From WTAW01 sp964406575 (GTDB lineage: Bacteria > Acidobacteriota > Aminicenantia > Aminicenantales > Aminicenantaceae): a stretch of DNA of 64,000 nt. Both the position numbers and the translations under genes were made by a program. Positions 1-9,342 of the stretch are shown here, piece after piece. The notes beneath the pieces were generated by a model that searched no databases, was not told the origin of the DNA, and saw only the letters and a program-made list of their open reading frames with translations. Where the stretch lies: contig CAYOSH010000001.1 of assembly GCA_964406575.1 (NCBI GenBank), positions 1 through 64,000 on the forward strand, in the 5' to 3' direction. Position 1 is the stretch's first letter. Every line of letters begins with the position of its first letter.

Positions 1-19
1 GGGAGGGAGGTCGCTTCGT

Positions 20-99
20 TGCAAAGGATTTGCGGTAGATTATCTACAGCTGCATTCTTTGCGCCTTTCCTCTACGGCAACCTCGACTCGTGAATAATC
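20..99 (-). repeat. Divergent copy A of a dispersed repeat
   Basis: Read on the minus strand, this stretch starts with a near-identical match (26 of 29 positions by eye) to the plus-strand sequence at 62559-62587, and weaker similarity continues for about 60 more bases. In the shared part one frame reads D-Y-S-R-V-E-V-A-V, against D-D-S-R-V-E-V-A-V in the other copy, and two of the three differences are in third codon positions. It lies downstream of dnaE, outside any recognised gene, and may continue past the window edge. It may be the remnant of a mobile or formerly coding element; I cannot name the family. Confidence 0.5.
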
Positions 100-117
100 C
101 AGGCCAATCACGTGTAT

Positions 118-141
118 AAAATAACAAAAAGCCCCAGCTTT
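118..141 (-). terminator. Probable intrinsic terminator of dnaE
   Basis: On the minus strand, about 80 bases after the dnaE stop, AAAGC and GCTTT form a five-base stem with a TGGG loop, followed by a T-rich run (TTGTTATTTT). The stem is short, so the call rests on the T-run and on the position. Confidence 0.45.
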
Positions 142-221
142 AGAAAGAAAAAATTGCAACTCTCTCCTTTTTCTGTGAAATGGGAATGCTTCCTCGAATC
201 CCTAAAGGCTGAACAAGGGCA

Positions 222-3200
222 TCAGTATTCAATATATACAGATTGTTCGCCAAGCAATTCTTCGATATTCCTGCTGAGGTCTTCAGACGGCAAGACTCCA
301 TCAATGTCCACAGACTGGACGACCATTCGGTAGGAATGAGGTGTCACCAGTTCAAAAAACACGGGGCAATTCCCCCGATGTTTTTCTAGAATGGTTTTTA
401 ACTCTTTAAATACAGACTCCTCGATCCCCGGAAGAAAAATCCTTAAACACATCCTCTTCGCCTGTTTTTCAAGGGCATCTGAGAGAGACATGATCTGGAG
501 AAGATGGATCCTCCGGCTTTCCCCTTCGCCGAGGAACTTTCCTTTCACCCACACAAGCTGATCCTCACTCAAGTGATTAAAATACTTGGTGTAGCTGTCG
601 GGAAAAACCACAACTTCGATCCGTCCGCTCAGGTCTTCCAGGATAAAAGTGGCCATTCTTTCGTCTCGCTTGGTCTTTAAAGGTTTCAAAGATGTGATGA
701 TCCCGGCAACAGACACCTCCGTGTTAAAATCCTTTTCTTCGTCAAACTTGCTAATGGGACACGTAACGAGGCGGTTCAAGCTCTTGCTGTACTGAGCTAG
801 AGGATGTCCCGTGATGTAAAACCCCAGGGCATCCTTTTCGTAGGAGAGAAAAAGAGGCTCATTCCATTCTCGCATCTCTTGTATCTCTGGAGGTATGGGT
901 GGGGGTTCAACCTGACCCGAGCCGAACAGAAGGCTCTGTTTGGAGGCTTTCATTTTCTGGAGCTCATGGCTATACTCGATCATCTTATCGATAAGATGAA
1001 AAAGCTGAGACCTCTTCCATCCCAAAGAATCGAAGGCCCCCGCTTTGATCAGACTCTCGAGCAGCTTTCGGTTGACGAACTTGGGGCTGCTCCCACGAAA
1101 GATATCAAAAGGTGAGGCAAACTCTCCATTCTGATCTCTGACCCTGATCAAATCCCCAATAGCCCCTTCCCCGACATTTTTTATGGCTGCAAGCCCAAAA
1201 CGAATGCCCTCCCCCTCGACTGTAAAATTCACTCCGCTCTTATTGATGTCAGGGGGAAGGACTTTGATCCCCATCTCCTTACATTCATTGATGTATTTGA
1301 CGACTTGTGAAGTCGCCCCTCTTTCTGCTTCGGAGGTCAAGAGGGCAGCGAGAAAATAGACAGGGTAATGCGATTTCAAGAATGCAGTGCGGTACGCCAG
1401 GTATGCATAAGCGGCGCTGTGGGATTTATTGAATCCATATCCGGCAAAGTATTTGATCTGCTCGAATATTTTGTTGGCCTTTGTCTGATTGATCCCCTTT
1501 TCCTTTGCCCCACGGATAAACCTCTGTTTTTGAGCCTTCATCACAGCCGTCTTCTTTTTTCCCATGGCCTTACGCAATATATCCGCCTCGGCCATCGAAA
1601 ATCCTGCGATCTCTGTGGCGATCCTCATGACCTGTTCTTGATAGACGATCAGTCCCTTGGTTTCTTCAAGAATAGGTTGGAGTTCCTGGAACTCGTACTT
1701 TATCCGGTCGGGGTGGTTCTTGCACTTTATGAACTCATCCGTCATCCCGCTTTTGAGAGGGCCTGGCCTGTAAAGGGCGTTTAGAGCAATAAGATCACGG
1801 TAGCTCTCCGGCTTGAAATTCCTGAGCAAATCCTTCATCCCCTGGCTTTCAAATTGGAATACGCCGTCTGTATTCCCTGCTTGGAACAACTGAAACGTTG
1901 TCTCATCATCCAGAGGGATGTTCTTGACATCGATCGTCTTGCCCGTGTCCTTCTCTACGAGCTCCACTGTATCCTGAATGACGGTCAGATTCCGCAACCC
2001 CAAAAGGTCCATCTTCAAGAGGCCTATAGTTTCGATATCCTGCATGGGAAATTGTGTGGTTATCTCCCCTTTGACAGATTGATAAAGAGGCATGAATTCG
2101 ACAAGAGGCTTGGGCGTGATGACGATTCCTGCCGCATGGATCGAGGGATGCCTGACCTGCCCCTCCAGCCTCTGGGCAACGGCAAGCAGGTTCGCGATCT
2201 TGGGTTTCTGGTCTCTCAATTCTTTCAACTGAGGTACATTTTTCAACGCCCCATCGATCGTGGCTTCCGGGCCAAAAGGGGGTATCATTTTCGCGATCCG
2301 ATCGACCTCGGGAAGTGGCACCTCTAGAGCTCTCCCCACATCTCTGACCACCTGCCGTGCCGCCATAGTCCCAAAGGTGATGATCTGGCAAACGTTGTCC
2401 CGTCCATATTTGCCGGTCACATAAGAGATGACCTCGTCCCGCCGTCTCCCGCAAAAATCAATATCGATATCCGGGAGGCTGATCCTCTCCGGGTTCAAAA
2501 ACCTTTCGAAAAGAAGGTCATACTCGAGAGGATCGATGTCCGTGATGCCCAAACTGAAAGCCAGGAGACTCCCGGCTGCTGAACCCCGCCCCGGACCCAC
2601 AGGAATATTCTTCGCCTTCGCTTCCCGAATCAGGTCCCAAACGATAAGGAAGTATCCTTCAAATCCCATCTCCCGGACGAGCTTGATCTCCCTCTTGAGA
2701 CGCTCTTCATATTGTTTGAGGCTTGGAAGCTCTGCGTTGTCGATCCTGTGGCGAATTCTTTCCATCTGAGCCTGAAATCCCTGTCTGGCGACATCTTCAA
2801 AATACGCACTCAGTGATGTTCCCTCAGGAGCTTTAAACTGGGGGAGGAAATATCCTGAAGTCGGAAAATCGAAATTGCACTTGGCCGCGATCCTGGTGGT
2901 GTTGAGGATTGCCTCTGGGACATTTTTAAACAGCTCAACCATTTCCTCACTCGATTTGAAGTAGAACTCGTTTGACCCAAAACGTATCCGTTCCTGGTCT
3001 GTCACTTTCTTGTTGGTCTGGATGCAGAGGAGGACATCATGGCTTTCACTGTCTTCTTTTCTGGAGTAATGGACATCGTTAGTGGCGACCAACGGGAGAT
3101 TCAGCTTATGTGCCAGCTGGACAAGCCGTGGATTTATCTCTTTTTGAAGCTCGAGGCCATGATCCTGGAGTTCGATGTAAAAATCTCCTTCCGCAAAGAG

Positions 3201-3701
3201 GGCAGAATACTCAAGAGCAGTCTCTTCGGCTTTGTCTTCAAGGCCCACTGTCAGATAAGAACTCACCTCTCCTTTCAGGCAACTGGAGAGGCCGATGAGC
3301 CCTTCGCTGTGTTTGGCCAAAAGCTCTTTATCGATGCGAGGCCTGTAGTAGAATCCTTCAAGATACGCCTTGGTAATGAGCTCACAGAGATTTTTGTATC
3401 CTTTGTCATCCTTCACGAGCAGGACCAAATGATGGTGGATGGGTCCCTTTTTTTCAGCCTTTTTCTCGAACCGGCTGCGGGGTGCCACATAGATCTCGCA
3501 TCCCAATATGGGCTTGATCTGCTTCTCTTTGGCTTGCTTGAAAAAATTGACAGCCCCAAAAATATTCCCGTGATCGGTGAGGGCAGCGGCAGGCATCTTA
3601 TTGTCATAGGCCGCATCGACCAAAGCGGCTGTCTTCAGCGCCCCGTCCAGGATGCTGTATTCGGAGTGTGTGTGCAGGTGAATGAATGTCGTTTCCATCA
3701 T
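222..3701 (-). CDS. dnaE: DNA polymerase III alpha subunit
   Basis: This is the replicative polymerase subunit, which extends DNA in the cytoplasm as part of the Pol III holoenzyme. The 1159 residues fit DnaE. The N-terminal PHP domain shows HLHTHSEYSILDG near residue 8 and TDHGNIFG near 42. The Pol III palm shows GPGRGSAAGSLL and the catalytic PDIDIDF near residues 370-415. Helix-hairpin-helix and OB-fold segments follow (VAGIITSLKPLKTKRDERM near 990). No DnaQ-type exonuclease is fused, so proofreading would come from the PHP domain or from another gene. Two ATGs are adjacent at the start; GGAAG lies five bases before the first. It follows guaA on the same strand after 77 bases, with its own weak promoter between. 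Confidence 0.97.
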   Translation of the reverse strand: MMETTFIHLHTHSEYSILDGALKTAALVDAAYDNKMPAAALTDHGNIFGAVNFFKQAKEKQIKPILGCEIYVAPRSRFEKKAEKKGPIHHHLVLLVKDDKGYKNLCELITKAYLEGFYYRPRIDKELLAKHSEGLIGLSSCLKGEVSSYLTVGLEDKAEETALEYSALFAEGDFYIELQDHGLELQKEINPRLVQLAHKLNLPLVATNDVHYSRKEDSESHDVLLCIQTNKKVTDQERIRFGSNEFYFKSSEEMVELFKNVPEAILNTTRIAAKCNFDFPTSGYFLPQFKAPEGTSLSAYFEDVARQGFQAQMERIRHRIDNAELPSLKQYEERLKREIKLVREMGFEGYFLIVWDLIREAKAKNIPVGPGRGSAAGSLLAFSLGITDIDPLEYDLLFERFLNPERISLPDIDIDFCGRRRDEVISYVTGKYGRDNVCQIITFGTMAARQVVRDVGRALEVPLPEVDRIAKMIPPFGPEATIDGALKNVPQLKELRDQKPKIANLLAVAQRLEGQVRHPSIHAAGIVITPKPLVEFMPLYQSVKGEITTQFPMQDIETIGLLKMDLLGLRNLTVIQDTVELVEKDTGKTIDVKNIPLDDETTFQLFQAGNTDGVFQFESQGMKDLLRNFKPESYRDLIALNALYRPGPLKSGMTDEFIKCKNHPDRIKYEFQELQPILEETKGLIVYQEQVMRIATEIAGFSMAEADILRKAMGKKKTAVMKAQKQRFIRGAKEKGINQTKANKIFEQIKYFAGYGFNKSHSAAYAYLAYRTAFLKSHYPVYFLAALLTSEAERGATSQVVKYINECKEMGIKVLPPDINKSGVNFTVEGEGIRFGLAAIKNVGEGAIGDLIRVRDQNGEFASPFDIFRGSSPKFVNRKLLESLIKAGAFDSLGWKRSQLFHLIDKMIEYSHELQKMKASKQSLLFGSGQVEPPPIPPEIQEMREWNEPLFLSYEKDALGFYITGHPLAQYSKSLNRLVTCPISKFDEEKDFNTEVSVAGIITSLKPLKTKRDERMATFILEDLSGRIEVVVFPDSYTKYFNHLSEDQLVWVKGKFLGEGESRRIHLLQIMSLSDALEKQAKRMCLRIFLPGIEESVFKELKTILEKHRGNCPVFFELVTPHSYRMVVQSVDIDGVLPSEDLSRNIEELLGEQSVYIEY

Positions 3702-3719
3702 TGTCTTCCAAACACTATT

Positions 3720-3747
3720 AATCTAAAACCTACTCCGGAAAAGTCAA
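3720..3747 (-). promoter_or_regulatory. Possible dnaE promoter
   Basis: On the minus strand TTGACT is followed after 16 bases by TAGATT, and the dnaE ATG lies about 20 bases beyond. The -35 matches consensus at five of six positions and the -10 at four of six. Confidence 0.35.
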
Positions 3748-3778
3748 CTGGAGTATCCAAAAAGCCTGTGCGCAAAAA

Positions 3779-5311
3779 CTATTCCCACTCGATTGTGCCT
3801 GGGGGCTTCGAGGTGATGTCATAGAGGACTCGGTTGATCCCATCGATCTCATTGACAATGCGATTGGAAATACGCGAGAGAAGATGCGATTCTGCAGGAT
3901 ACCAGTTCGCCGTCATTCCATCCACACTCTGAACGAGACGGATGACAACGACCCTCTGATAGGTCCGCCGGTCTCCCATGACCCCGACAGCCCTGACGGG
4001 GAGCAAAATGGCAAAAGCTTGCCACAACTTATGATACAGGCGCGCCTTACAGATCTCTTCAAGAAGAATGGCATCCGCTTCCCTCAATATCTGCAGTCGC
4101 TCTTCAGTGACCTCTCCGATCACTCGGACAGCAAGTCCAGGCCCTGGGAAGGGATGTTGATGAATAAAATCGGGATCTATACCCAACTCTTTACCGAGAG
4201 TCCTCACCTCATCCTTGAAAAGCTCCTTGAGAGGTTCAACCAGTTTGAATCTTAGCCCTTTAGGCAGGCCCCCGACATTGTGATGGGATTTGATGCTTGA
4301 GGAGGGCCCTCTGACCGGTTTGCTCTCGATCACATCTGGATAGATCGTCCCTTGAGCGAGAAAATCGACTATCCCCAGTTTTTTTGCTTCCTCCTCAAAA
4401 ATCTCGATGAAGACTCTGCCTATAATCTTTCTTTTCCGTTCGGGCGAAGAGACCCCCTGCAGCTTTTTCAAAAACACCTCTGATGCATCGACATCGATCA
4501 CATTCAGGGCAAATTTCTTGCGGAAACTTGCCATCAATTCATGATACTGCCCCTTCCGTAAAAGTCCGTTGTTCACAAAAATACAGTGCAGGTTATCCTT
4601 TATCGCACGGTGGACGATCAAAGACGTCACCAAGGAATCCACTCCGCCGCTCAAGCCACAAATCACCTTTCTCTTCCCGACTTGGTGGTGGATCTCCTTA
4701 ATTTTGTTCACGACAAAGGACTCCATGGTCCAATCCTTGTTAAGGCCTGCGAGTTCGAAGAGAAAATTGGAGAGAACTTTATTTCCCTGTTTGGTGTGGA
4801 TGACCTCGGGATGAAACTGAACTCCAAAAAGAGTCTGTTCCCTGTTCTCGACAACTGCAGTCTCGCAGTTGGATGTAAATCCAGAAGCTATAAATCCCGG
4901 TGGGAGGACACTCACTTTATCGCCATGGCTCATCCAAACCTGGCTTCCGCTCCTGACTCCTCGAAGGAGTCCCCTTCTCTGTGTGACTTCCAGGGAGGCA
5001 AAACCATATTCCCTGTGTCTGGATGGAACCACCTTTCCGTCCAGGAGATGCGCCATGAGCTGGAGCCCATAACAGATTCCCAGGACAGGAATGCCCAGCC
5101 GGAAAACATCTGCAGAGATGTGGGGTGCTCCAACTTCATACACGCTCTGAGGCCCTCCAGAGAGAACGATCGCCCCTGGCGCATCCCTCCTTATGCGAGT
5201 GAGAGAAAAATCATAAGGAACGATCTCTGAAAAAACACCTAACTCCCTTATTTTTCTTGCAATTAGCTGGGTATACTGGGAGCCAAAATCGAGCACCAGG
5301 ACTTTATTCAT
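3779..5311 (-). CDS. guaA: GMP synthase (glutamine-hydrolysing)
   Basis: Converts XMP, ATP and glutamine to GMP, the last step of guanine nucleotide synthesis, in the cytoplasm. The 510 residues match the two-domain enzyme. The class I glutamine amidotransferase part has the nucleophile in GICYGLQL and the catalytic His-Glu in GVQFHPEV. The ATP pyrophosphatase part has the P-loop SGGVDS near residue 225. The C-terminal dimerisation domain ends in the usual KPPGTIEWE. The ATG gives the canonical N-terminus MNKVLVLDFGSQYTQLIARK. It is transcribed away from the amidase gene across a 255-base gap. Confidence 0.97.
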   Translation of the reverse strand: MNKVLVLDFGSQYTQLIARKIRELGVFSEIVPYDFSLTRIRRDAPGAIVLSGGPQSVYEVGAPHISADVFRLGIPVLGICYGLQLMAHLLDGKVVPSRHREYGFASLEVTQRRGLLRGVRSGSQVWMSHGDKVSVLPPGFIASGFTSNCETAVVENREQTLFGVQFHPEVIHTKQGNKVLSNFLFELAGLNKDWTMESFVVNKIKEIHHQVGKRKVICGLSGGVDSLVTSLIVHRAIKDNLHCIFVNNGLLRKGQYHELMASFRKKFALNVIDVDASEVFLKKLQGVSSPERKRKIIGRVFIEIFEEEAKKLGIVDFLAQGTIYPDVIESKPVRGPSSSIKSHHNVGGLPKGLRFKLVEPLKELFKDEVRTLGKELGIDPDFIHQHPFPGPGLAVRVIGEVTEERLQILREADAILLEEICKARLYHKLWQAFAILLPVRAVGVMGDRRTYQRVVVIRLVQSVDGMTANWYPAESHLLSRISNRIVNEIDGINRVLYDITSKPPGTIEWE

Positions 5312-5369
5312 AACCGAATTTTATCAGAGGGCCCGTAAAAAGAAAAGCCTTCCTTGATTTTTTAAGAAA

Positions 5370-5398
5370 TTGACTAAAAAAAATGAATTCTTTATAGT
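5370..5398 (+). promoter_or_regulatory. Strong upstream promoter in the guaA/amidase gap
   Basis: TTGACT, a 17-base spacer and TATAGT: each hexamer is one base off consensus. It lies about 170 bases before the amidase start and about 140 bases before a second strong promoter, so it would yield either a long amidase leader or a separate small RNA. Confidence 0.55.
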
Positions 5399-5405
5399 TA
5401 TCACT

Positions 5406-5500
5406 CCAACATTCCGACCTCAAGCTGAAAGGAGAGCTATTGTTGCGTGCACGCCCGAGTGGGGTGGCGGCTTAGCTCATTCTGAAGCAAGGGATGTTTG
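5406..5500 (+). ncRNA. Possible structured leader or small RNA
   Basis: Between two good plus-strand promoters the sequence can fold. GAGCTA near 5433 can pair with TAGCTC near 5473, enclosing a CGCC/GGCG stem, and GCGTGCACGC is a perfect 10-base palindrome. AAAGGAG also precedes a short TTG-initiated frame of about 11 codons, so a leader peptide is an alternative. It matches no riboswitch or RNA family I can recall. Confidence 0.25.
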
Positions 5501-5513
5501 AAGTGAGACATCG

Positions 5514-5542
5514 TTGACAGAAATACAGAGATTATATAGAAT
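5514..5542 (+). promoter_or_regulatory. Amidase operon promoter
   Basis: TTGACA, a 17-base spacer and TAGAAT, five of six in the -10, ending 24 bases before the amidase ATG. Probably the main promoter for the operon to 9211. Confidence 0.6.
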
Positions 5543-5566
5543 TCATAGGGTATAGGCGCAAAACTG

Positions 5567-6742
5567 ATGAATCGACTCACCCTGCTCTTCAGCAAAATTG
5601 GGTTATTGTTGCTGCTGGCGCTCACGCTTCCCGGACAATCAGACTCCCGCATCGAGGTCTACAACCTCCGCTATCACACTCACCCCTCGTTCACTCGGAT
5701 CGTTGTGGATATCGGCAGCCTCAGAGAATACTACTACAGCCAGCTCCTGTCGCCGGATAGGATCTATGTGGACATCTACCAAGCCAAGCTGAATCCTCTC
5801 TTGCAAGGGAAAAGCGTGCTTCTTGATACCGCTTATCTGGACCACATCCGTATCGCTCAGAAGAATCACTCCACCGTCCGAGTGGCTGTCGACCTGGATT
5901 TTGCAAAGATCAAACGCTACCATGTTTGGCATCTTCTGGACCCGTTCCGGATCGTTATCGACATCTATCCTAAAAATTCCGCTTTATCGCCATCGCTATC
6001 CACTCCCCCACAGCCGGCAAAGCCAGCCAAAGAAGGCTACAGCATGGTCCGTCAATTGGGACTGGGCATCCAAAGGATTGTTATCGACCCCGGACATGGA
6101 GGAAAAGATCCTGGTTGCATCGGAAAAAACGGGCTGCAGGAAAAAACCATCGTCCTAGACGTTTGCACGGAGCTCAAGAAGCTTCTCCAGTCACAGCAAG
6201 ACCTCGAAGTGATCCTGACCAGAGAAACGGACATCTACCTTCCAGTTGAGAGCCGTCCTGTCATTGCCAACCAGAAACGCGCAGATATCTATATCTCTGT
6301 TCACGCCAATTCCGTCCCAAATAAAAAACGCTCGGGAGTACAGACATTTTACCTCAATTTCAGTCAGGACGCTTCTGTCAACGCCATTGCTGCCCAGGAG
6401 AACGCCACGTCCACAAAAAATGTCAGCGAAATGAAGGATATCATCATGAAGATTGTGCAGAACAGCAAGATCGTCGAATCCAAAGAACTTGCCAAGATCA
6501 TGCAGGAGAACATTGTGCGATCTCTCTCGAAAAACTTCAAAGACGTCAAAGATTTGGGCGTGAAAGGAGGCCCCTTCTGGGTCCTCATCGGGGGGGAGAT
6601 GCCCTCCATCCTGATTGAGATCTCCCATCTCTCCAACAGCAAAGAAGCCGAAAGACTCAAGACCCCCCAATACCGCCAGCTTGTCGCCAAAGGCATCTAC
6701 GATGGAATTATGGATTACATGGAATCTTTAGGAAAAGGATAA
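5567..6742 (+). CDS. N-acetylmuramoyl-L-alanine amidase with AMIN domain
   Basis: A zinc hydrolase that cuts the bond between muramic acid and the stem peptide, acting in the periplasm during cell separation or wall turnover. The 391 residues start with a signal peptide (hydrophobic stretch at about 10-24). An AMIN domain at about 28-110, thought to target peptidoglycan or the septum, and a proline-rich linker follow. The Amidase_3 catalytic domain from about 168 has the zinc-ligand motif IDPGHGGKDPG, SVHAN and a late glutamate in SILIEISHLS. This order matches the AmiC type. The ribosome binding site is weak. The DUF362 gene follows after five bases. Confidence 0.92.
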   Translation: MNRLTLLFSKIGLLLLLALTLPGQSDSRIEVYNLRYHTHPSFTRIVVDIGSLREYYYSQLLSPDRIYVDIYQAKLNPLLQGKSVLLDTAYLDHIRIAQKNHSTVRVAVDLDFAKIKRYHVWHLLDPFRIVIDIYPKNSALSPSLSTPPQPAKPAKEGYSMVRQLGLGIQRIVIDPGHGGKDPGCIGKNGLQEKTIVLDVCTELKKLLQSQQDLEVILTRETDIYLPVESRPVIANQKRADIYISVHANSVPNKKRSGVQTFYLNFSQDASVNAIAAQENATSTKNVSEMKDIIMKIVQNSKIVESKELAKIMQENIVRSLSKNFKDVKDLGVKGGPFWVLIGGEMPSILIEISHLSNSKEAERLKTPQYRQLVAKGIYDGIMDYMESLGKG

Positions 6743-6747
6743 AAACC

Positions 6748-7635
6748 ATGAAAAGACGAGAATTTTTAAAGGATATCGCAATAGGAAGCCTTGTGTTGAA
6801 CGTCCACCCCGGATTGTTCTCGCAGGGAACACCCCCCCCTGATATTGCCCTGATCCAAGGGGAATCCCCTGCCCTGATCACCAAAGAAGCCCTAGCAGCA
6901 CTGGGGGGGATGCAGCGATTTATTTCCAGAGGAGATATCGTTGTCGTCAAGCCAAACATTGGTTGGGATCGCACACCCGAACAGGCCGCCTGCACGAACC
7001 CAGAGGTCGTCCAAGCACTCGTCGAGCTCTGTTTTGACGCGGGCGCCAAAGAAGTGAAGGTCATGGACAATCCTTGCAATCCAGCGCGAAGGACATACGT
7101 CCGTTCCGGAATACAAAAGGCAGCAAAAAGCGCAGGGGCCGATGTCCCGCTGCCCAACGATCACCGGTTGAAGAAGCTCCCGCTTCATGGAGATATCCTC
7201 AAGGAGTGGGAAGTCTATACGGATTTTGTCGAGGCAGACAAGATCATCAACGTCCCCATCGCCAAAACACACAGCCTCTCCCGCCTAACCTTGGGTATGA
7301 AAAATTGGCTGGGCGCCCTCGGGGGAAACAGAAACCAGCTTCACCAGGATATCGACCACGCCATGATAGACCTAGCAGCCTTTTTTAAGCCTGTGCTCAC
7401 TGTTATGGATGGATACAGGATCCTCCTCAGGAATGGCCCTCAGGGAGGAAGGCTTTCTGATGTTCAGCTCCACAAAACTGTTGCCGCAGGTGTGGATTAT
7501 GTCGCCCTGGACGCTGTGGGGGCGTCCTTCTTCGGAATCAAACCCGAAGAGATCCGATTCCTTCAGATCGCCAAAGAAAAGGGCCGTGGTGAAATCGACC
7601 TGGAGAAAATGACCATTGAAAAAAGAACGATCTAA
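6748..7635 (+). CDS. DUF362 domain protein with Tat-like signal
   Basis: A 295-residue DUF362 protein whose reaction is unknown. DUF362 proteins often sit with, or are fused to, 4Fe-4S ferredoxin domains. The N-terminus has a KRREFLKD twin-arginine motif and a hydrophobic stretch, suggesting Tat export or membrane anchoring. Recognisable DUF362 blocks are VVVKPNIGWDR, KVMDNPCNP and NVPIAKTHSLS followed by LGMKNWLG. It lies between the amidase and the polyferredoxin gene, which starts inside its last codons. A redox or cofactor-linked role with that neighbour is inference. The family call is solid; the function is not. Confidence 0.85.
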   Translation: MKRREFLKDIAIGSLVLNVHPGLFSQGTPPPDIALIQGESPALITKEALAALGGMQRFISRGDIVVVKPNIGWDRTPEQAACTNPEVVQALVELCFDAGAKEVKVMDNPCNPARRTYVRSGIQKAAKSAGADVPLPNDHRLKKLPLHGDILKEWEVYTDFVEADKIINVPIAKTHSLSRLTLGMKNWLGALGGNRNQLHQDIDHAMIDLAAFFKPVLTVMDGYRILLRNGPQGGRLSDVQLHKTVAAGVDYVALDAVGASFFGIKPEEIRFLQIAKEKGRGEIDLEKMTIEKRTI

Positions 7636-9211
7636 AAAGTACCGGGCGATACAACTCATCCGGATCTTCACTCAAATTTTTTTCTTTGGGCTTTTTTTCT
7701 ATCTCCTCCTCATGACCCGTTTCCCAGGAGGGGACACCATCAGCCGGGTGGAGATATTTTTACACTTTGATCCATTGCTCGCGCTCGCCACCATCATCTC
7801 TTCGCGTACGGTTTATATTTTATTTCTTCCCGCTGTTTTGACTATCGTTGCGACGTTCTTCCTGGGCCGCGTAGCTTGCGGATGGGTGTGTCCCATGGGT
7901 TCTATCCAACAATTTTTCTCCTTTGTTTTCAAGAAGACAAAGCTCCTGCGGCCGAAAAAGCCCGCGGACAATCACACATTGTGGAAGTATGCTATTCTCA
8001 TTTTTATTCTGGTGAGTTCACTGCTTACCCTTGACCTTGTCGGCATTTTCGATCCTTTTTCACTCCTTTACCGCTCTTTTGCCATCAGTATGATGCCAGT
8101 TATAAGCTATAGCGTATCGAGTTTTATCGGCCTCATATACGGACTCAACCTGTTAACAATCGGCGATACCCTCGTGCAATTCTTCGAGAATCTCGATATC
8201 AACGCCGTATTCCTCCAGGGACTTTTTATCGGAGTGATCTTCAGTGGAATCATCCTCCTAAACCTCATGCGAGAACGATTCTGGTGCCGTTATATCTGTC
8301 CGTTGGGAGCCTTGCTCGGAGTTGTTTCCAGATGGAACCTCCTCAAGCTCAAGATAGACACAGAAAAATGTATCGATTGTCACCTCTGCTCCATCCAGTG
8401 TCAGATGCAGGCCGACCCCTATCCCATTGAACAGTGGAAAAGCTCAGAGTGTGACTATTGCTTCACCTGCAGTGCCATCTGCCCCACCAATGCCATTTCC
8501 TTCCCTGGAAAAGTCGCCCCTGAGAGCATTGAATCTATCGACCTGTCCCGAAGAAAAGTCGTCTTAACCTCCCTGTTGGGCATCCTCGCGATTCCGTTTT
8601 TCCGTATCTCGCCCACAAGGAGTCGTGCCTCTGAAAAGCTCATCCGCCCTCCTGGGGCGCTCCCCGAAGAAAAATTCCTCCAGAAATGTGTCAAGTGTGG
8701 TGAATGCATGAAAGTCTGCCCGACAAACGCCCTCCAGCCTGCGATGACTGAAGCGGGACCAGAGGGCCTCTGGACGCCGATGCTCGTACCCGAGATCGGA
8801 TACTGCGAATACTACTGCTCCCTCTGCACACAAGTCTGTCCCACCGGTGCCATCAAAGAACTCACGATCCCTCAAAAGAACAACCTCAAAATCGGCACAG
8901 CATGGGTCAACAAGAATCGGTGTATCCCCTGGAAGTTCGGCAATCCCTGCATCGTCTGCGAAGAGCATTGTCCGGTATCACCAAAGGCTATTAAATTCAT
9001 TACCGTCCACGTCGAACAACCGGATGGGACAATCAAATCGGCAAAGGCTCCAGTCATCGACATGGCCACCTGTACAGGATGTGGGATCTGCGAAAACAAA
9101 TGCCCTGTGGTCGATGCTCCGGCAATCTACGTGACCAGCGTCGGGGAGACTCGCTCTGAAAAGAATCAAGTGCTCCTGGATCTCTTCCAATCCGGTGAAG
9201 ATCCCTACTAG
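7616..9211 (+). CDS. Membrane polyferredoxin, NapH/MauN-like
   Basis: A 531-residue membrane protein carrying many 4Fe-4S motifs, probably moving electrons between the membrane and a periplasmic or cytoplasmic partner. The first 240 residues hold several membrane segments and the NapH/YccM-type cysteine patterns CGWVCPMG and CRYICPLG. Two ferredoxin pairs follow (CIDCHLCSIQC, CDYCFTCSAICP). An SRRKVV motif leads a further hydrophobic segment near residue 305. The C-terminal part has KCVKCGECMKVCP, YCSLCTQVCP, CIVCEEHCP and CTGCGICENKCP. The start is a TTG overlapping the DUF362 gene by 20 bases, with GGAG upstream. Translational coupling to the DUF362 gene suggests a shared pathway. Confidence 0.85.
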   Translation: MKKERSKKYRAIQLIRIFTQIFFFGLFFYLLLMTRFPGGDTISRVEIFLHFDPLLALATIISSRTVYILFLPAVLTIVATFFLGRVACGWVCPMGSIQQFFSFVFKKTKLLRPKKPADNHTLWKYAILIFILVSSLLTLDLVGIFDPFSLLYRSFAISMMPVISYSVSSFIGLIYGLNLLTIGDTLVQFFENLDINAVFLQGLFIGVIFSGIILLNLMRERFWCRYICPLGALLGVVSRWNLLKLKIDTEKCIDCHLCSIQCQMQADPYPIEQWKSSECDYCFTCSAICPTNAISFPGKVAPESIESIDLSRRKVVLTSLLGILAIPFFRISPTRSRASEKLIRPPGALPEEKFLQKCVKCGECMKVCPTNALQPAMTEAGPEGLWTPMLVPEIGYCEYYCSLCTQVCPTGAIKELTIPQKNNLKIGTAWVNKNRCIPWKFGNPCIVCEEHCPVSPKAIKFITVHVEQPDGTIKSAKAPVIDMATCTGCGICENKCPVVDAPAIYVTSVGETRSEKNQVLLDLFQSGEDPY

Positions 9212-9342
9212 AGAACATCCAAGCTGTCACACACAGAACAGGTGCGGAAGCAATTCCATAATTTACATAGATTGCGCTCAGATGAAAATATCTTTAGATC
9301 TAAACAAGGATACCGGCATTTTCTGATAAACGGGAGAGCGAA

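Noticed and set aside
112..333. A 73-residue plus-strand frame at the left edge
   Set aside because: It crosses the dnaE end and terminator on the other strand and resembles nothing.
1906..2454. A 182-residue minus-strand open frame inside dnaE
   Set aside because: It lies in another frame of the conserved polymerase gene and has a composition typical of a shadow frame.
3039..3824. A 261-residue plus-strand frame across the dnaE start
   Set aside because: Antisense to the PHP domain of dnaE and without recognisable features.
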